A stretch of 64,000 nucleotides of DNA from a virus, in IMG/VR virus record IMGVR_UViG_3300021138_002231, positions 1 through 64,000 of that record; one strand, 5' to 3'. Below are positions 1-8,079 of this stretch, in pieces. Numbering within the stretch: the first letter of the stretch is position 1; every line of letters starts with the position of its first letter. The notes beneath the pieces were generated by a model. The model saw only the letters and a list, made by a program, of their open reading frames with translations. It made no database searches and was not told the DNA's origin. A program made the position numbers and the translations under genes.

Positions 1-10
1 TCAATGTACA

Positions 11-35
11 GTCAGCTTTCGCTGACACTCTTTTT
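11..35 (+). terminator. Rho-independent terminator-like hairpin
   Basis: A 6-bp stem GTCAGC/GCTGAC closes a TTTC loop and is followed by ACTCTTTTT on the plus strand. It could end a plus-strand transcript entering from the left, or lie between converging units; the window edge prevents a decision. Confidence 0.5.
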
Positions 36-38
36 ATA
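31..38 (-). promoter_or_regulatory. GTATAAAAA box (late-promoter-like)
   Basis: On the minus strand TTGTATAAAAAG is read here. It belongs to a family of GTATAAAWA boxes found in intergenic regions of this window and would drive a gene to the left of the window. Similarity to the T4 late box TATAAATA is only a resemblance. Confidence 0.3.
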
Positions 39-46
39 CAAGAAAT

Positions 47-460
47 TTATAAAGAATTTCTAGAATTCATTAGATTTTTAAGAACAGTTTTCTCACCCTG
101 AATAAATCCTAAACTTTTCTTTATTAAAGCTATAGTCAAGAATTCATCCCTATGATCATAAATGCTTTGCCAATATTTAGTATTAACAAGCATTTCAGAT
201 TGTTCAACAAAGAGTGTTTCCACCCAATAAGACGATCCTACATGTAAATGTTTTACAAAAACATTTATTGGCACGTATGATTCATCTTCAACTGTATTTC
301 TAAAATGCTCGATGTTATTTAATCCTATCATAAATTCTGGATAAGGAATAAATGCACCAAGTTTATCATAGTCAGATTCAGGAGTATTTAAACCATACGC
401 ATGACTGCCGCCAACAACTTGAAATATCAAATTTTCGCGTACCATTTTTTCAATATTCAT
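47..460 (-). CDS. RlaP-like nucleotidyltransferase (short)
   Basis: The 137-residue product resembles the N-terminal half of the RlaP/COG3541 nucleotidyltransferases (Pol-beta fold), which are frequent in large phages. The diagnostic GSHAYG segment followed by SDYD near residues 18-32 supplies the glycine-serine motif and the paired acidic residues expected to bind metal and NTP. The start is strongly supported by an AAAGGAGG SD. Family members are usually about 200-300 residues, so this copy lacks much of the usual C-terminus; no obvious continuation is readable in the 46 bases left of the stop. The family is linked to RNA repair, but the substrate here is unknown. It may be a truncated or minimal form. 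Confidence 0.7.
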   Translation of the reverse strand: MNIEKMVRENLIFQVVGGSHAYGLNTPESDYDKLGAFIPYPEFMIGLNNIEHFRNTVEDESYVPINVFVKHLHVGSSYWVETLFVEQSEMLVNTKYWQSIYDHRDEFLTIALIKKSLGFIQGEKTVLKNLMNSRNSL

Positions 461-522
461 AACGTTTTCCTCCTTTCACGATCTATTATACATTCTACGC
501 GAAAAAATGTCAAATAGTTTAT

Positions 523-554
523 AAGAAAAGGGAAGATTTCTCTTCCCTTTTCTT
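523..554 (-). terminator. Hairpin terminator overlapping a stop codon
   Basis: A perfect 12-bp stem (AAGAAAAGGGAA with its complement) and an 8-base loop overlap the stop codon of the coiled-coil membrane protein gene. This compact arrangement recurs in the window. Confidence 0.7.
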
Positions 555-1278
555 ATTTCAACTTAAAATCAATATTTGTTTTAGGAGGAGGAGCAGCTAC
601 ACTATGCGTCACATGATCATTAGACGGAAAATAATCAATTTTAATAATTCCGAATTGCAATAGCATACCGATAAATACAACAATTGAACTTATTGTGGCT
701 AAAATTATGCCAACTTTTCTAGTACCATCTTTCCAGCCTTGCCGATCTTTATTAAATCCTTCATTATGGTTAATGATTTGATTAATTTTGGTATTTGTTT
801 CATTTGTTAAAACTTCTTTAATGGACTTTAAATGATTATTAACATCTTTAGAATTGCTATTATGTGACTCTAGAACTTTATATAGTGTTCCATGTTGTTT
901 ATCTAATTTTTCGATTATATCGGAAACATTTTCGTCTGTTTTTTCTTTGAGCCTTTCAATTTCTCCGCCTAAATGAGAAAGCACAGAATTGTAATCTTCT
1001 AATTGATCTACAATATAAGCATTGCGCTCTTTACTCAATTCTACATGTCCTTTAAATTGTTCATGAAGAATGATAAGTTTTTGTATAGCATCCTGTAGCA
1101 CATCATCATGCACAGAATTTAAAGTAACAGACATATCTTTTAATTGATCGATGATTTTAGCTAAAGCATTAGTAAAATCAATGTAAGCTTCCGTCTGAGC
1201 ATTATAAGCTTCCGTCTGAGCAGCAATACGTTCAGATAAAGCCACAAAATCTAATTTATTATTATCAAAATCGCTCAT
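553..1278 (-). CDS. Coiled-coil protein with one C-terminal membrane segment
   Basis: This 241-residue product is not recognised by family. Residues about 1-185 are hydrophilic with heptad-like helices (for example LKSIKEVL, IEKLDKQ), suggesting a long coiled coil. A single hydrophobic segment at about residues 189-213 is followed by a short tail, so it is probably tail-anchored in a membrane. Residues about 20-34 contain the tandem repeat AQTEAYN-AQTEAYI, visible in DNA as a near-perfect 21-bp duplication. An AAGGTG SD precedes the ATG. The overall architecture resembles phage membrane scaffolds or t-SNARE-like coiled coils, but no function is assigned. Confidence 0.6.
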   Translation of the reverse strand: MSDFDNNKLDFVALSERIAAQTEAYNAQTEAYIDFTNALAKIIDQLKDMSVTLNSVHDDVLQDAIQKLIILHEQFKGHVELSKERNAYIVDQLEDYNSVLSHLGGEIERLKEKTDENVSDIIEKLDKQHGTLYKVLESHNSNSKDVNNHLKSIKEVLTNETNTKINQIINHNEGFNKDRQGWKDGTRKVGIILATISSIVVFIGMLLQFGIIKIDYFPSNDHVTHSVAAPPPKTNIDFKLK

Positions 1279-1290
1279 ATTATAAACACC

Positions 1291-1324
1291 TTAAGCTCTG
1301 TATATTTTAGTATACAGAGCTTAA
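1291..1324 (-). terminator. Intergenic hairpin, 14-bp stem
   Basis: TTAAGCTCTGTATA and its exact complement flank a 6-base loop, between the PAS-like gene and the coiled-coil gene. It lacks a clean U-tract on the minus strand, so it may act as a terminator or as an mRNA 3-prime end stabiliser. Confidence 0.55.
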
Positions 1325-1348
1325 ATACTAGATTTTGGAGATAAATTC

Positions 1349-1702
1349 CTAGTTAATTTGTAATTGTTGGACGGCTAATCGCAATTTTTTAGTAGATTCT
1401 CTTAATTTATTAACAATTTCATCATCTTGTTTAATTTCTATAAGAAAATAATCAGTCCCATGATTAATTGCCCTTTTAGAAACTATCAGTTTTTTGCCTT
1501 GAAAAGTAATATTGTAATTTCTAGTATTGCATGCTTTAATTGCTGTTTGAATTAATGTTTCTTTGTCATCTGCTCGCCTAATATATTCATTAACGCAAAC
1601 AGCGCCTGATTTGTCTGCAATTATAGCAGGATAATCAAATGTATCCAATAATCCCTCTAGTACTAACATTGGGTTTTCTGTAATTTTAAGTCCAGCATTC
1701 AT
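1349..1702 (-). CDS. Small PAS-like protein
   Basis: The 117-residue product has the outline of a single PAS fold. LLDTFDYPAIIADKSGAVC (residues about 18-36) resembles the opening helix and first strands, and DYFLIEIKQDDE (residues about 84-95) resembles the final strand. A basic amphipathic helix forms the C-terminus. There is no output domain, so it could be a ligand or protein-interaction module. An SD GAGGAT lies before the ATG, within the end of the macro-domain gene, so the two genes are probably co-transcribed. The PAS call rests on pattern only and needs a profile search. Confidence 0.4.
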   Translation of the reverse strand: MNAGLKITENPMLVLEGLLDTFDYPAIIADKSGAVCVNEYIRRADDKETLIQTAIKACNTRNYNITFQGKKLIVSKRAINHGTDYFLIEIKQDDEIVNKLRESTKKLRLAVQQLQIN

Positions 1703-1711
1703 ATTTTATCC

Positions 1712-2635
1712 TCAATCTTTATCTCCAAAAACTCGTTTATAATAATATTCAAAAGCCTTTACACTTTCATCATCTTCCATAACTAAAAAGATATTCTTCA
1801 AATGAAAAATATCTGTTGTTCGTAAGAACGTTTTAATTGTAGCTAATTGAATTGAAGCAGTATAATGTATATCATACGTACCACAATCACAAGGAATCAT
1901 TACAATAGATTGTGCCCCTTGTGCCTCAGCCCACAATAAACCTTTTCTTACAGATGATCTTATATCATTTTCATTAACTAAACGACTTGCACCTGCAACA
2001 ACTGCATGCAAAATTCTATTTGATTTAACAACACTTTCTGGTCCCCCATTGCTGGTGGGATAAACATGCCCCATTTGAATAGGCCGAGGGATTTTGTCAC
2101 ATTCTTCTTGAACCATGCCACGAGACATTCGATTTAGTTGAGCATCATCTATGGTCAAAAGATTATTTGTAGGATAAAATAATACATCAGATTTAACTAA
2201 ATAAGGATTATCTAATTTGTGAATAGATATTTTTACTGGATATTCTTCTTCCTCTTCTTCTGAATCATCACTTTCTTCTTCCTCTTCTTCTGAATCATCA
2301 CTTTCTTCAGATTCTTCAGATTCTTCTTCAAAAGGATCATAATTATCGGCTGCACCAATAACAACAACTTCTTCCTCTTCCTCTTCTTCTGAATCTAAAT
2401 CCCAAAGTAAAGGAATAATCGAACAATTATCGTATTCGCCTTTACAATCAATATCCCAAAGATCGGTATCGTAATCTTCGTTATTTTTGACTAAAGCCGT
2501 TGCAACAGGAGCGGAGAGTGTTTGTTTGATAAAGCATCCTTGATTACCCTTAATGTCTGTAACATAGAATGGGCAATCGCATGCTTGATCAATAGATTGC
2601 TTTAAAATTTTTTTTAACATAATAGCCGTAGCCAT
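1712..2635 (-). CDS. Macro-domain-like protein with acidic linker
   Basis: This 307-residue product has three parts. Residues 1-80 are Cys-containing (CDCPFYV, GCFI, DCKGEYDNC) and may bind a metal. Residues about 82-133 are almost entirely Glu/Asp/Ser, encoded by degenerate TCTTCC/TCTTCA repeats. Residues about 135-300 resemble a macro domain: a strand with DVLFYPTNNLL, then ILHAVVAG, SSVRKGLLWAEAQG, SIVMIPCDCGT, and a final helix with KAFEYY. Macro domains bind or hydrolyse ADP-ribose derivatives, so a role in NAD or ADP-ribosylation signalling is possible. ATG at 2635 follows GG very closely; Met6 is an alternative start. A GTATAAATA box lies just upstream. Confidence 0.55.
   Translation of the reverse strand: MATAIMLKKILKQSIDQACDCPFYVTDIKGNQGCFIKQTLSAPVATALVKNNEDYDTDLWDIDCKGEYDNCSIIPLLWDLDSEEEEEEEVVVIGAADNYDPFEEESEESEESDDSEEEEEESDDSEEEEEEYPVKISIHKLDNPYLVKSDVLFYPTNNLLTIDDAQLNRMSRGMVQEECDKIPRPIQMGHVYPTSNGGPESVVKSNRILHAVVAGASRLVNENDIRSSVRKGLLWAEAQGAQSIVMIPCDCGTYDIHYTASIQLATIKTFLRTTDIFHLKNIFLVMEDDESVKAFEYYYKRVFGDKD
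2240..2400. repeat. Degenerate TCTTCC/TCTTCTGAATCATCACT repeats
   Basis: Short repeats encode the Glu/Asp/Ser linker of the macro-domain protein. A unit containing CTTCTTCTGAATCATCACTT occurs twice in tandem at about 2247-2305, and a related copy lies near 2370-2395. The tract is prone to length change by slippage. Confidence 0.75.
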
Positions 2636-2655
2636 CCTTTTTATTTTTGATGGTT

Positions 2656-2663
2656 TATTTATA
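2656..2663 (-). promoter_or_regulatory. TATAAATA box upstream of the macro-domain gene
   Basis: Minus-strand CTGTATAAATAAAC matches the T4-type late promoter octamer and the GTATAAAWA family of this window. It overlaps the stop codon of the upstream gene and lies 20 bases from the next ATG. Confidence 0.4.
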
Positions 2664-3222
2664 CAGAATTCAATTTTGCAATGTATTTTGCATAATTATC
2701 AGCCAAATTTTGTATATCTGAAGGCAATTCAGAAGTCTCAGAATTAGGCAACATCGATGGAAGTTTATTGAAAGTTTGCAGATATTCACGCGCTTGTTCA
2801 GATAGTTTTTTAGCAACTTCTGGCTTTATGCCTGGATAATGATCCAGAAATTCAATATACGAATTTAATCTTGCTGATTGTTGATTATACCAATTTTGAA
2901 CTTCTGGAGTTCTCTCCCATTCATACAATTCTTTTGCATAATCATCAGCGCTCATACCAGGTTGAAATGCTGGAACTTCTAATGGATTTTCTGGCCCATT
3001 GGCACTTAAAAAAGAAGAGTATAAAGGATTGACAGTTAAACCCATACCCTGCTGTCCTAAAGCAGTATCTTTTAATATTCCTGGAGATGTTAAATATGAG
3101 CTTCCAGGAATAGCATTTAATGCGGTTAAATCAGTCGCTAATTTAACAAATTTATCAATTGTATCTGCAATCTCATATTTACCCGCTTGATCATAAGCCT
3201 GAGCAATTTTAATATGGTTCAT
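2659..3222 (-). CDS. Unknown protein with N-terminal DQAG-KYEIAD motif
   Basis: The family of this 187-residue product is not recognised. Its first 30 residues, with IAQAYDQAGKYEIAD followed by IDKFVKLA, match a motif repeated in other proteins of the window (starts of the 7230-8009 product, end of the 17765-18466 product). The remainder is Pro/Asn-rich, then helical. The gene starts with an SD GGAG and overlaps the preceding gene by 14 bases, so it belongs to the same transcript as the 3209-4396 gene. A virion or virion-associated role is inferred only from the shared motif. Confidence 0.5.
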   Translation of the reverse strand: MNHIKIAQAYDQAGKYEIADTIDKFVKLATDLTALNAIPGSSYLTSPGILKDTALGQQGMGLTVNPLYSSFLSANGPENPLEVPAFQPGMSADDYAKELYEWERTPEVQNWYNQQSARLNSYIEFLDHYPGIKPEVAKKLSEQAREYLQTFNKLPSMLPNSETSELPSDIQNLADNYAKYIAKLNSV

Positions 3223-4396
3223 TATTTACTCCACTTTGATTTTCTTGTTCTAAATGATTAAACACTTGATTTGAACTTGTTATAATTGAATTAAGATAAT
3301 CTGTTATAGCTTTTTCCAGCCCAACCGTATTATTTGTGCCATATTCTTGCATCAATGGCAAAATACCTTGATGAAATAAATCATCAATGGAATATGGTAT
3401 ATTTTCCTCATTTAGAATTTGAACTTCTGCTAATTTTTGGAATGAATTTTCATTTGATCCTCTAATTACACTTGGGTCCGTAGTCCCAATTCCCGCAGGT
3501 AAATTGGAAGTATCACTGCTAGTATCTGGAATTTGATAATTTCCTGGTAAACCGCCCAAATTTCCAAAATTACCTTGATTTGTAATGCCGCCATGTGATG
3601 CTGAAGGCATCGTTACGCCAGAAGAATTAGATTGCATTTTTGAGTTAATTTGTTGAAATTGTTGCTCTGTGCCCTCATTAATATTTGAATGAGTAAATGC
3701 TTGAAACCCTTTTAATGGTAAATAAGCAGATGGGATTAACACTGCTGCTCTAGCTAGAAAAACTACTGTTGATAGAGTTCTTTTACTGGCTGCTCCTCTA
3801 ATAACATCTTGTGAAAGTTCTTTCAAAGCTTGATTGAAACTATCAATGCCATCTTGCGTAAGAACGACTCCAACGTTGCCCTGTAAAAACTTTTCTATAC
3901 TCATTTCTTCAATAGCTTTAGTATTACTATTTGCAACTTTAAGTGTTGCCTGTTTAAATTTTTCTACAGCTTGTGATTTATCACGATCAAGAAAACCCAT
4001 GCCTTTAATTAAGGCATTTTTTAAAAAGCTGGCTCGACCACCTGGCGTTAGTTGTGTTAAGTCTGTTAATATTTTATTTAAATCTGTGTCTGAAGGATTA
4101 GAACCCAATTGTAAATATCTTCTTCGCGCCAATATGCCCTGCATGCCAGGTAAATTGTTTAATATATTTTCAACTTCTTGTCTTTTTGTATTTTTTAATT
4201 CAGAGGGCAAAGCTCCAGGATTTAAAGATATGGGCATATTATTCATGGGAATTTTTTTAAATCGCTTAAAAAAACCGCCAAATTGTGCTTCTGAAATTCG
4301 AGGGCCTTCATATCCATCAAAATAAAAATCATTAGAATTATCACTTGAAGCAATTCTATTAAACTTATTATCAACTCTTTCGAACTTATCAGACAT
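3209..4396 (-). CDS. Unknown protein, possibly virion-associated
   Basis: A TTG-initiated reading would begin at 4408, but the ATG at 4396 (MSDKFERV) has GGAGAAG at SD distance and is preferred, giving 395 residues. The family is not recognised. A KFNRIASS motif at about residues 11-18 echoes KFIRIAKS and RFIRVAQ in two other proteins of the window. Residues about 200-225 are hydrophobic (VVFLARAAVLIPSAYLPL) and may be a membrane-active segment. The central part (about 255-310) is rich in Ser, Asn and Gly. The gene overlaps the next gene downstream. Confidence 0.5.
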   Translation of the reverse strand: MSDKFERVDNKFNRIASSDNSNDFYFDGYEGPRISEAQFGGFFKRFKKIPMNNMPISLNPGALPSELKNTKRQEVENILNNLPGMQGILARRRYLQLGSNPSDTDLNKILTDLTQLTPGGRASFLKNALIKGMGFLDRDKSQAVEKFKQATLKVANSNTKAIEEMSIEKFLQGNVGVVLTQDGIDSFNQALKELSQDVIRGAASKRTLSTVVFLARAAVLIPSAYLPLKGFQAFTHSNINEGTEQQFQQINSKMQSNSSGVTMPSASHGGITNQGNFGNLGGLPGNYQIPDTSSDTSNLPAGIGTTDPSVIRGSNENSFQKLAEVQILNEENIPYSIDDLFHQGILPLMQEYGTNNTVGLEKAITDYLNSIITSSNQVFNHLEQENQSGVNNEPY

Positions 4397-4424
4397 AATC
4401 TTCTCCAATATGCATATATTCTAT

Positions 4425-5834
4425 TTACAATTCCACCACACCTTTGTATTCAATGTCGATTTGTTTTTTAAGAGATTCATATTTATATTCGCTTGGATTG
4501 TTTATGCATTCTTTTGTTATAAGGATTCTTCCTTTATTCTCATTGATCATGCCACCCAATAATTCAAAAGCAGCTTTGGATACTGATTTGCTGATAATTG
4601 TATTTAATGCTCTAGCTCCCGTTGACATTGAATATGCTTTGTTTACAACTTCATCTATGAAATCATCATCAAATTCCAAGAGATATCCACATTCTGCAAA
4701 TAATTTAATTTCTCTTTGCATCGGAGAATGATTCAATTCTAAAAGACACATTCTTAACTCTTCTTTTGTTAATGGAGCTAAAGGCGCAATAACAGGAATT
4801 CTTCCTACAAGTTCAGTGGAAAGTCCATATTGTATCAAAGCTTGAATTAAAGTTTCAGTATCAGCCTTCGACAATATTTCATAAGTTCTTATAGCCTTTT
4901 CAAATTCTTGATTAGAATTATTTTGATTAAATCCTATTTTTGGGCCTGAATATCCGCTAATTTTAGCAACAATTTCTGACAATCCTGGGAATGCTCCACC
5001 TAAAAAGAAAAGAATTTTACTTGTATCAACCTGAATAAATGTTCCCTGGGGTTCTCCTAAAAGTTGTCCTGGCACTTTAACCTTTTTACCTTCAATAAGT
5101 TTTAATAATGATGATTGTGTTGCTATATTTAAAGCTTCTCCTCGATTACCTTGATTATAGTGTGTAGACATTTTATCAATTTCATCAATAAAAATTATAC
5201 CCTTTTCTGCTAAAGCAACATTCCCATTTGCTTTTAAAAGCAAATCTGAAATCATAGTATCAGCATCTGCTCCTTGATATCCAGTTGGGCTATAGCTTGT
5301 GGCGTCTACTGCAACAAATGGCAATTTTAAAGACTTGGCTATTGTATTGGCTATTAATGTTTTACCACTACCACTAGGCCCCAATAACAAAATTCCATGA
5401 CTATCTGATGCATTAGTATTTGATTTTCTTTTCAGGCTTCTTACGTGCTTAAAAACACTTAAACTAATTTGTGATTTAGCCAAATCTTGCCCTATAACAT
5501 TTGATTCTAAAGCATCGTATAATTCTCTTGGTGTTTGTTCTTTAATCTCTAAAATTTGATTTTTTTCTACTTGCCTTCTTGCATTTGGAACCAAAGTATA
5601 AAGCTTTTCTTTTAATTCATTGGCTGTTAAGTTTTCATCCATTTCACTAATGTAATTTACTAGTTTAGATGGTAATTCCATTTGACCTATCATAAGGCCA
5701 GTATAAAAAGCACGATGATGTTTTTGGCAAAGATAAAATTTTTTTCCTTGCAATACAACTGTTTTTCCTTGATCATTTGCTGCTTCTGAACAAATTAAAC
5801 AAACCTTATCATCTAAAGAATATATGTTAATCAT
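4425..5834 (-). CDS. clpX: ClpX-like AAA+ unfoldase
   Basis: The 469-residue product has ClpX organisation. An N-terminal zinc-binding domain has C12, C15, C36 and H39. The AAA+ module has a Walker A GPSGSGKT (152-159), a pore loop GYQG (185-188, ClpX GYVG), a Walker B FIDEID (215-220), the arginine-finger region GRIP near R345 and sensor II GAR (406-408). The IGF tripeptide at 300-302 lies where ClpX proteins carry the loop that docks on ClpP. By family knowledge it would unfold proteins and could feed host ClpP. C36-H39 replaces the usual CxxC second half. It lies downstream of the DUF1289 gene, separated by a strong hairpin and a GTATAAAAA box. Confidence 0.85.
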   Translation of the reverse strand: MINIYSLDDKVCLICSEAANDQGKTVVLQGKKFYLCQKHHRAFYTGLMIGQMELPSKLVNYISEMDENLTANELKEKLYTLVPNARRQVEKNQILEIKEQTPRELYDALESNVIGQDLAKSQISLSVFKHVRSLKRKSNTNASDSHGILLLGPSGSGKTLIANTIAKSLKLPFVAVDATSYSPTGYQGADADTMISDLLLKANGNVALAEKGIIFIDEIDKMSTHYNQGNRGEALNIATQSSLLKLIEGKKVKVPGQLLGEPQGTFIQVDTSKILFFLGGAFPGLSEIVAKISGYSGPKIGFNQNNSNQEFEKAIRTYEILSKADTETLIQALIQYGLSTELVGRIPVIAPLAPLTKEELRMCLLELNHSPMQREIKLFAECGYLLEFDDDFIDEVVNKAYSMSTGARALNTIISKSVSKAAFELLGGMINENKGRILITKECINNPSEYKYESLKKQIDIEYKGVVEL

Positions 5835-5847
5835 GTGTTTACCAAAT

Positions 5848-5880
5848 ATAAAAAGTCCAATATAATATTGGACTTTTTAT
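5848..5880 (-). terminator. Perfect 15-bp hairpin terminator
   Basis: ATAAAAAGTCCAATA and its complement flank a 3-base loop and end with ACTTTTTAT on one strand. It separates the DUF1289 gene from the clpX-like gene and overlaps a promoter-like box. Confidence 0.75.
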
Positions 5881-5881
5881 A
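5874..5881 (-). promoter_or_regulatory. GTATAAAAA box upstream of clpX-like gene
   Basis: Minus-strand CTGTATAAAAAGTCC lies in the promoter-proximal arm of the hairpin, 40 bases before the clpX-like ATG. It is a member of the GTATAAAWA family. Confidence 0.4.
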
Positions 5882-5888
5882 CAGTGGC

Positions 5889-6053
5889 TTATTTGGGATT
5901 TGAGTTTTCAATTTCTAATTGCTTCATTATTTGTAATTTTTCTTCATAAGAATAATTTTTCCAGTTCTTTATTTGGATAATTGTTCTTTTGCATCCTAAA
6001 CAAGTTTTATTATCATCTAATTGACATATTTTAATACATGGAGTTATATTCAT
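5889..6053 (-). CDS. DUF1289-family miniprotein
   Basis: This short ORF encodes 54 residues beginning MNITPCIKICQLDDNKTC. The spacing PC-IKIC-...-TCLGCKRT, followed by a Trp at 31 and EEKL, matches the DUF1289 family, whose four cysteines (here C6, C10, C18, C21) suggest metal or Fe-S binding. The family's function is not established. The start lies inside the end of the upstream gene (23-base overlap), suggesting translational coupling, and a strong hairpin follows the stop. Confidence 0.7.
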   Translation of the reverse strand: MNITPCIKICQLDDNKTCLGCKRTIIQIKNWKNYSYEEKLQIMKQLEIENSNPK

Positions 6054-7230
6054 TATCTGGTCCTTGAGTTAATGATTCAGCTTGTTGCAATGTTTGCATT
6101 AAATTATTTAATGCACTTTGATATTCAGGTGATGTTGCTTCCTGTGCCATATTTTGTTTCACAAAATCATTTGTAATTGATGATCCAGAAACTTCTTTAG
6201 ATTGCAATGCCGCATTCACATTATTTTGTGTTTGATCAATAGATTGTAAACTATAGTTTATTAACTTTTGTACTATTTCATAATATTTTTGAATATTAGG
6301 TTCATTATTTGTTAATTGCAATAGCATTTTAAATTGTTCATTAATATCATTGTAATTATCTTCAATGTTAGTTTTTTCGCCTCGCAAGCTATTCCCAAAA
6401 TCAAGTAATTTATCAGTTGCTATGCCTGCAAGCAAACCCACTCCACCACTTGCTAGTCCTGATGCGAGGCCACCGCCCCCGCTTGACAATAATTCGGGGG
6501 CTAATTTGGGCATTAAATCTTCAGATATTTGAGGAGCCGCTTGCGAAAGACCTTTAAGACCCACATTATATAATTGTTCTGCTCCTCTATTGGACAAATC
6601 ACCTTGTATTAAAGCTCCACCCATCCCTTTTGCAGTATCTGAAAAATCAAAATCATTATGATTATCCATTTTAGGCGATTTTGCTATTCTTATAAATTTA
6701 TTATTTTTATTAGCTAACAATTTGCTCGTACCAGGAGACAGAGATGCGTCTGTGGGTTCAGAAACATCATTAGATGCATCGGTTGATGGAGATGATTCTT
6801 TCTTTTGTATATTTTCATCTACGTATTGTTTAATTTCAGTGCCAATTCCTGTAAGATATTTTGCTAGAGTAGGATTGTGTTTATCCATTATTCCAGCGAT
6901 GGTATTTAATCTTTCTTGAATGTCTCCAGCTTGCCAAGAAGCTTTATCTTCGTTAGAACGTGTAGCATACCATAAATCTTTTAATCCATGTCCCACTAAA
7001 CCACTTAAACCGCCAATTATGGCCCCAGGAACCGCACCAGCCCCACCAGCGGGTAGAGTTGCTATAGCCCCGCCAGCGGCACCCGCTGCTGCATCTGTCA
7101 AAACATCATGTCCATATTCTCCAAGATTAAATTCGCCCATTGTTCCTGCTTCTCGGGTCATTTCACGAATTTCTTGCATAGTAGCAGAACGCACAGGTTG
7201 AATGCCTTGTTTTAAATATCTTTTTTCCAT
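6031..7230 (-). CDS. Gly/Ala-rich unknown protein, possible virion component
   Basis: The family of this 399-residue product is not recognised. Residues about 46-83 form a glycine-zipper-like stretch (AAAGAAGGAIATLPAGGAGA), and residues about 250-270 form a second one (GGGGLASGLASGGVGLLAG); both resemble membrane-inserting segments. Between them lies a Ser/Thr/Asp-rich linker and the motif NKFIRIAKSPK at about residues 176-186, shared in form with two other proteins here. The C-terminal third is Gln/Asn-rich helix. The ATG overlaps the stop of the upstream gene (TAATG). A membrane-penetrating or internal virion protein is one possibility. Confidence 0.5.
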   Translation of the reverse strand: MEKRYLKQGIQPVRSATMQEIREMTREAGTMGEFNLGEYGHDVLTDAAAGAAGGAIATLPAGGAGAVPGAIIGGLSGLVGHGLKDLWYATRSNEDKASWQAGDIQERLNTIAGIMDKHNPTLAKYLTGIGTEIKQYVDENIQKKESSPSTDASNDVSEPTDASLSPGTSKLLANKNNKFIRIAKSPKMDNHNDFDFSDTAKGMGGALIQGDLSNRGAEQLYNVGLKGLSQAAPQISEDLMPKLAPELLSSGGGGLASGLASGGVGLLAGIATDKLLDFGNSLRGEKTNIEDNYNDINEQFKMLLQLTNNEPNIQKYYEIVQKLINYSLQSIDQTQNNVNAALQSKEVSGSSITNDFVKQNMAQEATSPEYQSALNNLMQTLQQAESLTQGPDNEYNSMY

Positions 7231-8009
7231 TATCTCACCTTTAAATATTTGTGTTTACCAGGAACAATTTCAGATTGTAGTACAGCATTAGGATTAATTC
7301 TACGAAGTAGCCATCCCACATTGTGAGTTAAATCGCCTTCGCGCATTTTTTCTCTCATTTTTGGATCAGCCTCTTCATAAGTAGGATCAAACATAGAACG
7401 AATCAAATGAGGGTCAAACATTTTTGCATATGGAGCATCATTTTCAGAAAAAGTGAGCATTTTTTCCAATCTAGGATCAGCAATTAAAGTTCGCTCATAA
7501 TTCTCACTATTTGTAGATGGAGAAATAATTTTAAATGTACGTCGTTTTGTTCCTCCATGTGTGGCTTTGTTAAGCTGATTTAAGAAATTTTCTTTATTAA
7601 TTTGTTGTTGCTCGGGTGTTAAGAATAAATTAGCGACATCTGTTGATCGTAATTTGACACCTTTGGGATAATGAATCTTATATTGACCCCAATTACCCTC
7701 TGATTCTTTAGCTTTTTTATTTGCTGCTTGATAATCTATTAATTGTTGAAGTTCATTATGAAATTCAGGATTGTAATGTCTGATATTATTCACCACATCA
7801 GGATTTCTTAAATCCAAAACATTTTCTTGTAATTCGGGATAAATGATTTTTGGATCAAATAAAATAGGATCAACAGGATCATTGTCTTCATCTTCTTCCC
7901 ACAATTCATTTTCGGCATATTTTAACATGACAGATGTTAATTGATCTGCCTCTCTAAACATACCATTTTGATCTAACCATAACGCGGCTTGTGCTAATTT
8001 TTCTAACAT
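7230..8009 (-). CDS. Unknown protein with LDQNG-FREAD motif
   Basis: The family of this 259-residue product is not recognised. It opens with a helical motif LAQAALWLDQNGMFREADQL (residues 5-24), the clearest copy of a signature found in several proteins of this window. The rest is acidic then basic, rich in Asn, Pro and Tyr, with no visible catalytic motif. An SD GGAG precedes the ATG. A TATAAATA box and a 16-18-bp hairpin lie immediately upstream, and TAATG coupling links it to the Gly/Ala-rich gene. Confidence 0.5.
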   Translation of the reverse strand: MLEKLAQAALWLDQNGMFREADQLTSVMLKYAENELWEEDEDNDPVDPILFDPKIIYPELQENVLDLRNPDVVNNIRHYNPEFHNELQQLIDYQAANKKAKESEGNWGQYKIHYPKGVKLRSTDVANLFLTPEQQQINKENFLNQLNKATHGGTKRRTFKIISPSTNSENYERTLIADPRLEKMLTFSENDAPYAKMFDPHLIRSMFDPTYEEADPKMREKMREGDLTHNVGWLLRRINPNAVLQSEIVPGKHKYLKVR

Positions 8010-8022
8010 TCATGATCTCCAA

Positions 8023-8063
8023 ATAAATAAAGATGATGAAAAATCTTCATCATCTTTATTTAT
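8023..8063 (-). terminator. 18-bp hairpin terminator after the recD2 C-part
   Basis: A near-perfect 18-bp stem with a 5-base loop follows the stop of the RecD2 C-terminal ORF. On the minus strand the distal arm reads TTCATCATCTTTATTTAT, giving a U-rich end. Confidence 0.75.
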
Positions 8064-8064
8064 A
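8057..8064 (-). promoter_or_regulatory. TATAAATA box embedded in the terminator hairpin
   Basis: Minus-strand CAGTATAAATAAAG matches the T4-type late octamer exactly. It overlaps the arm of the terminator and lies 47 bases before the ATG of the 7230-8009 gene, so termination and re-initiation would share DNA. Confidence 0.45.
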
Positions 8065-8079
8065 CTGTTTTAACGATCC

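Noticed and set aside
7000-7130. Plus-strand reading opposite the Gly/Ala-rich gene
   Set aside because: Pro/Ala-rich antisense shadow with no SD; the minus-strand gene is coupled in an operon.
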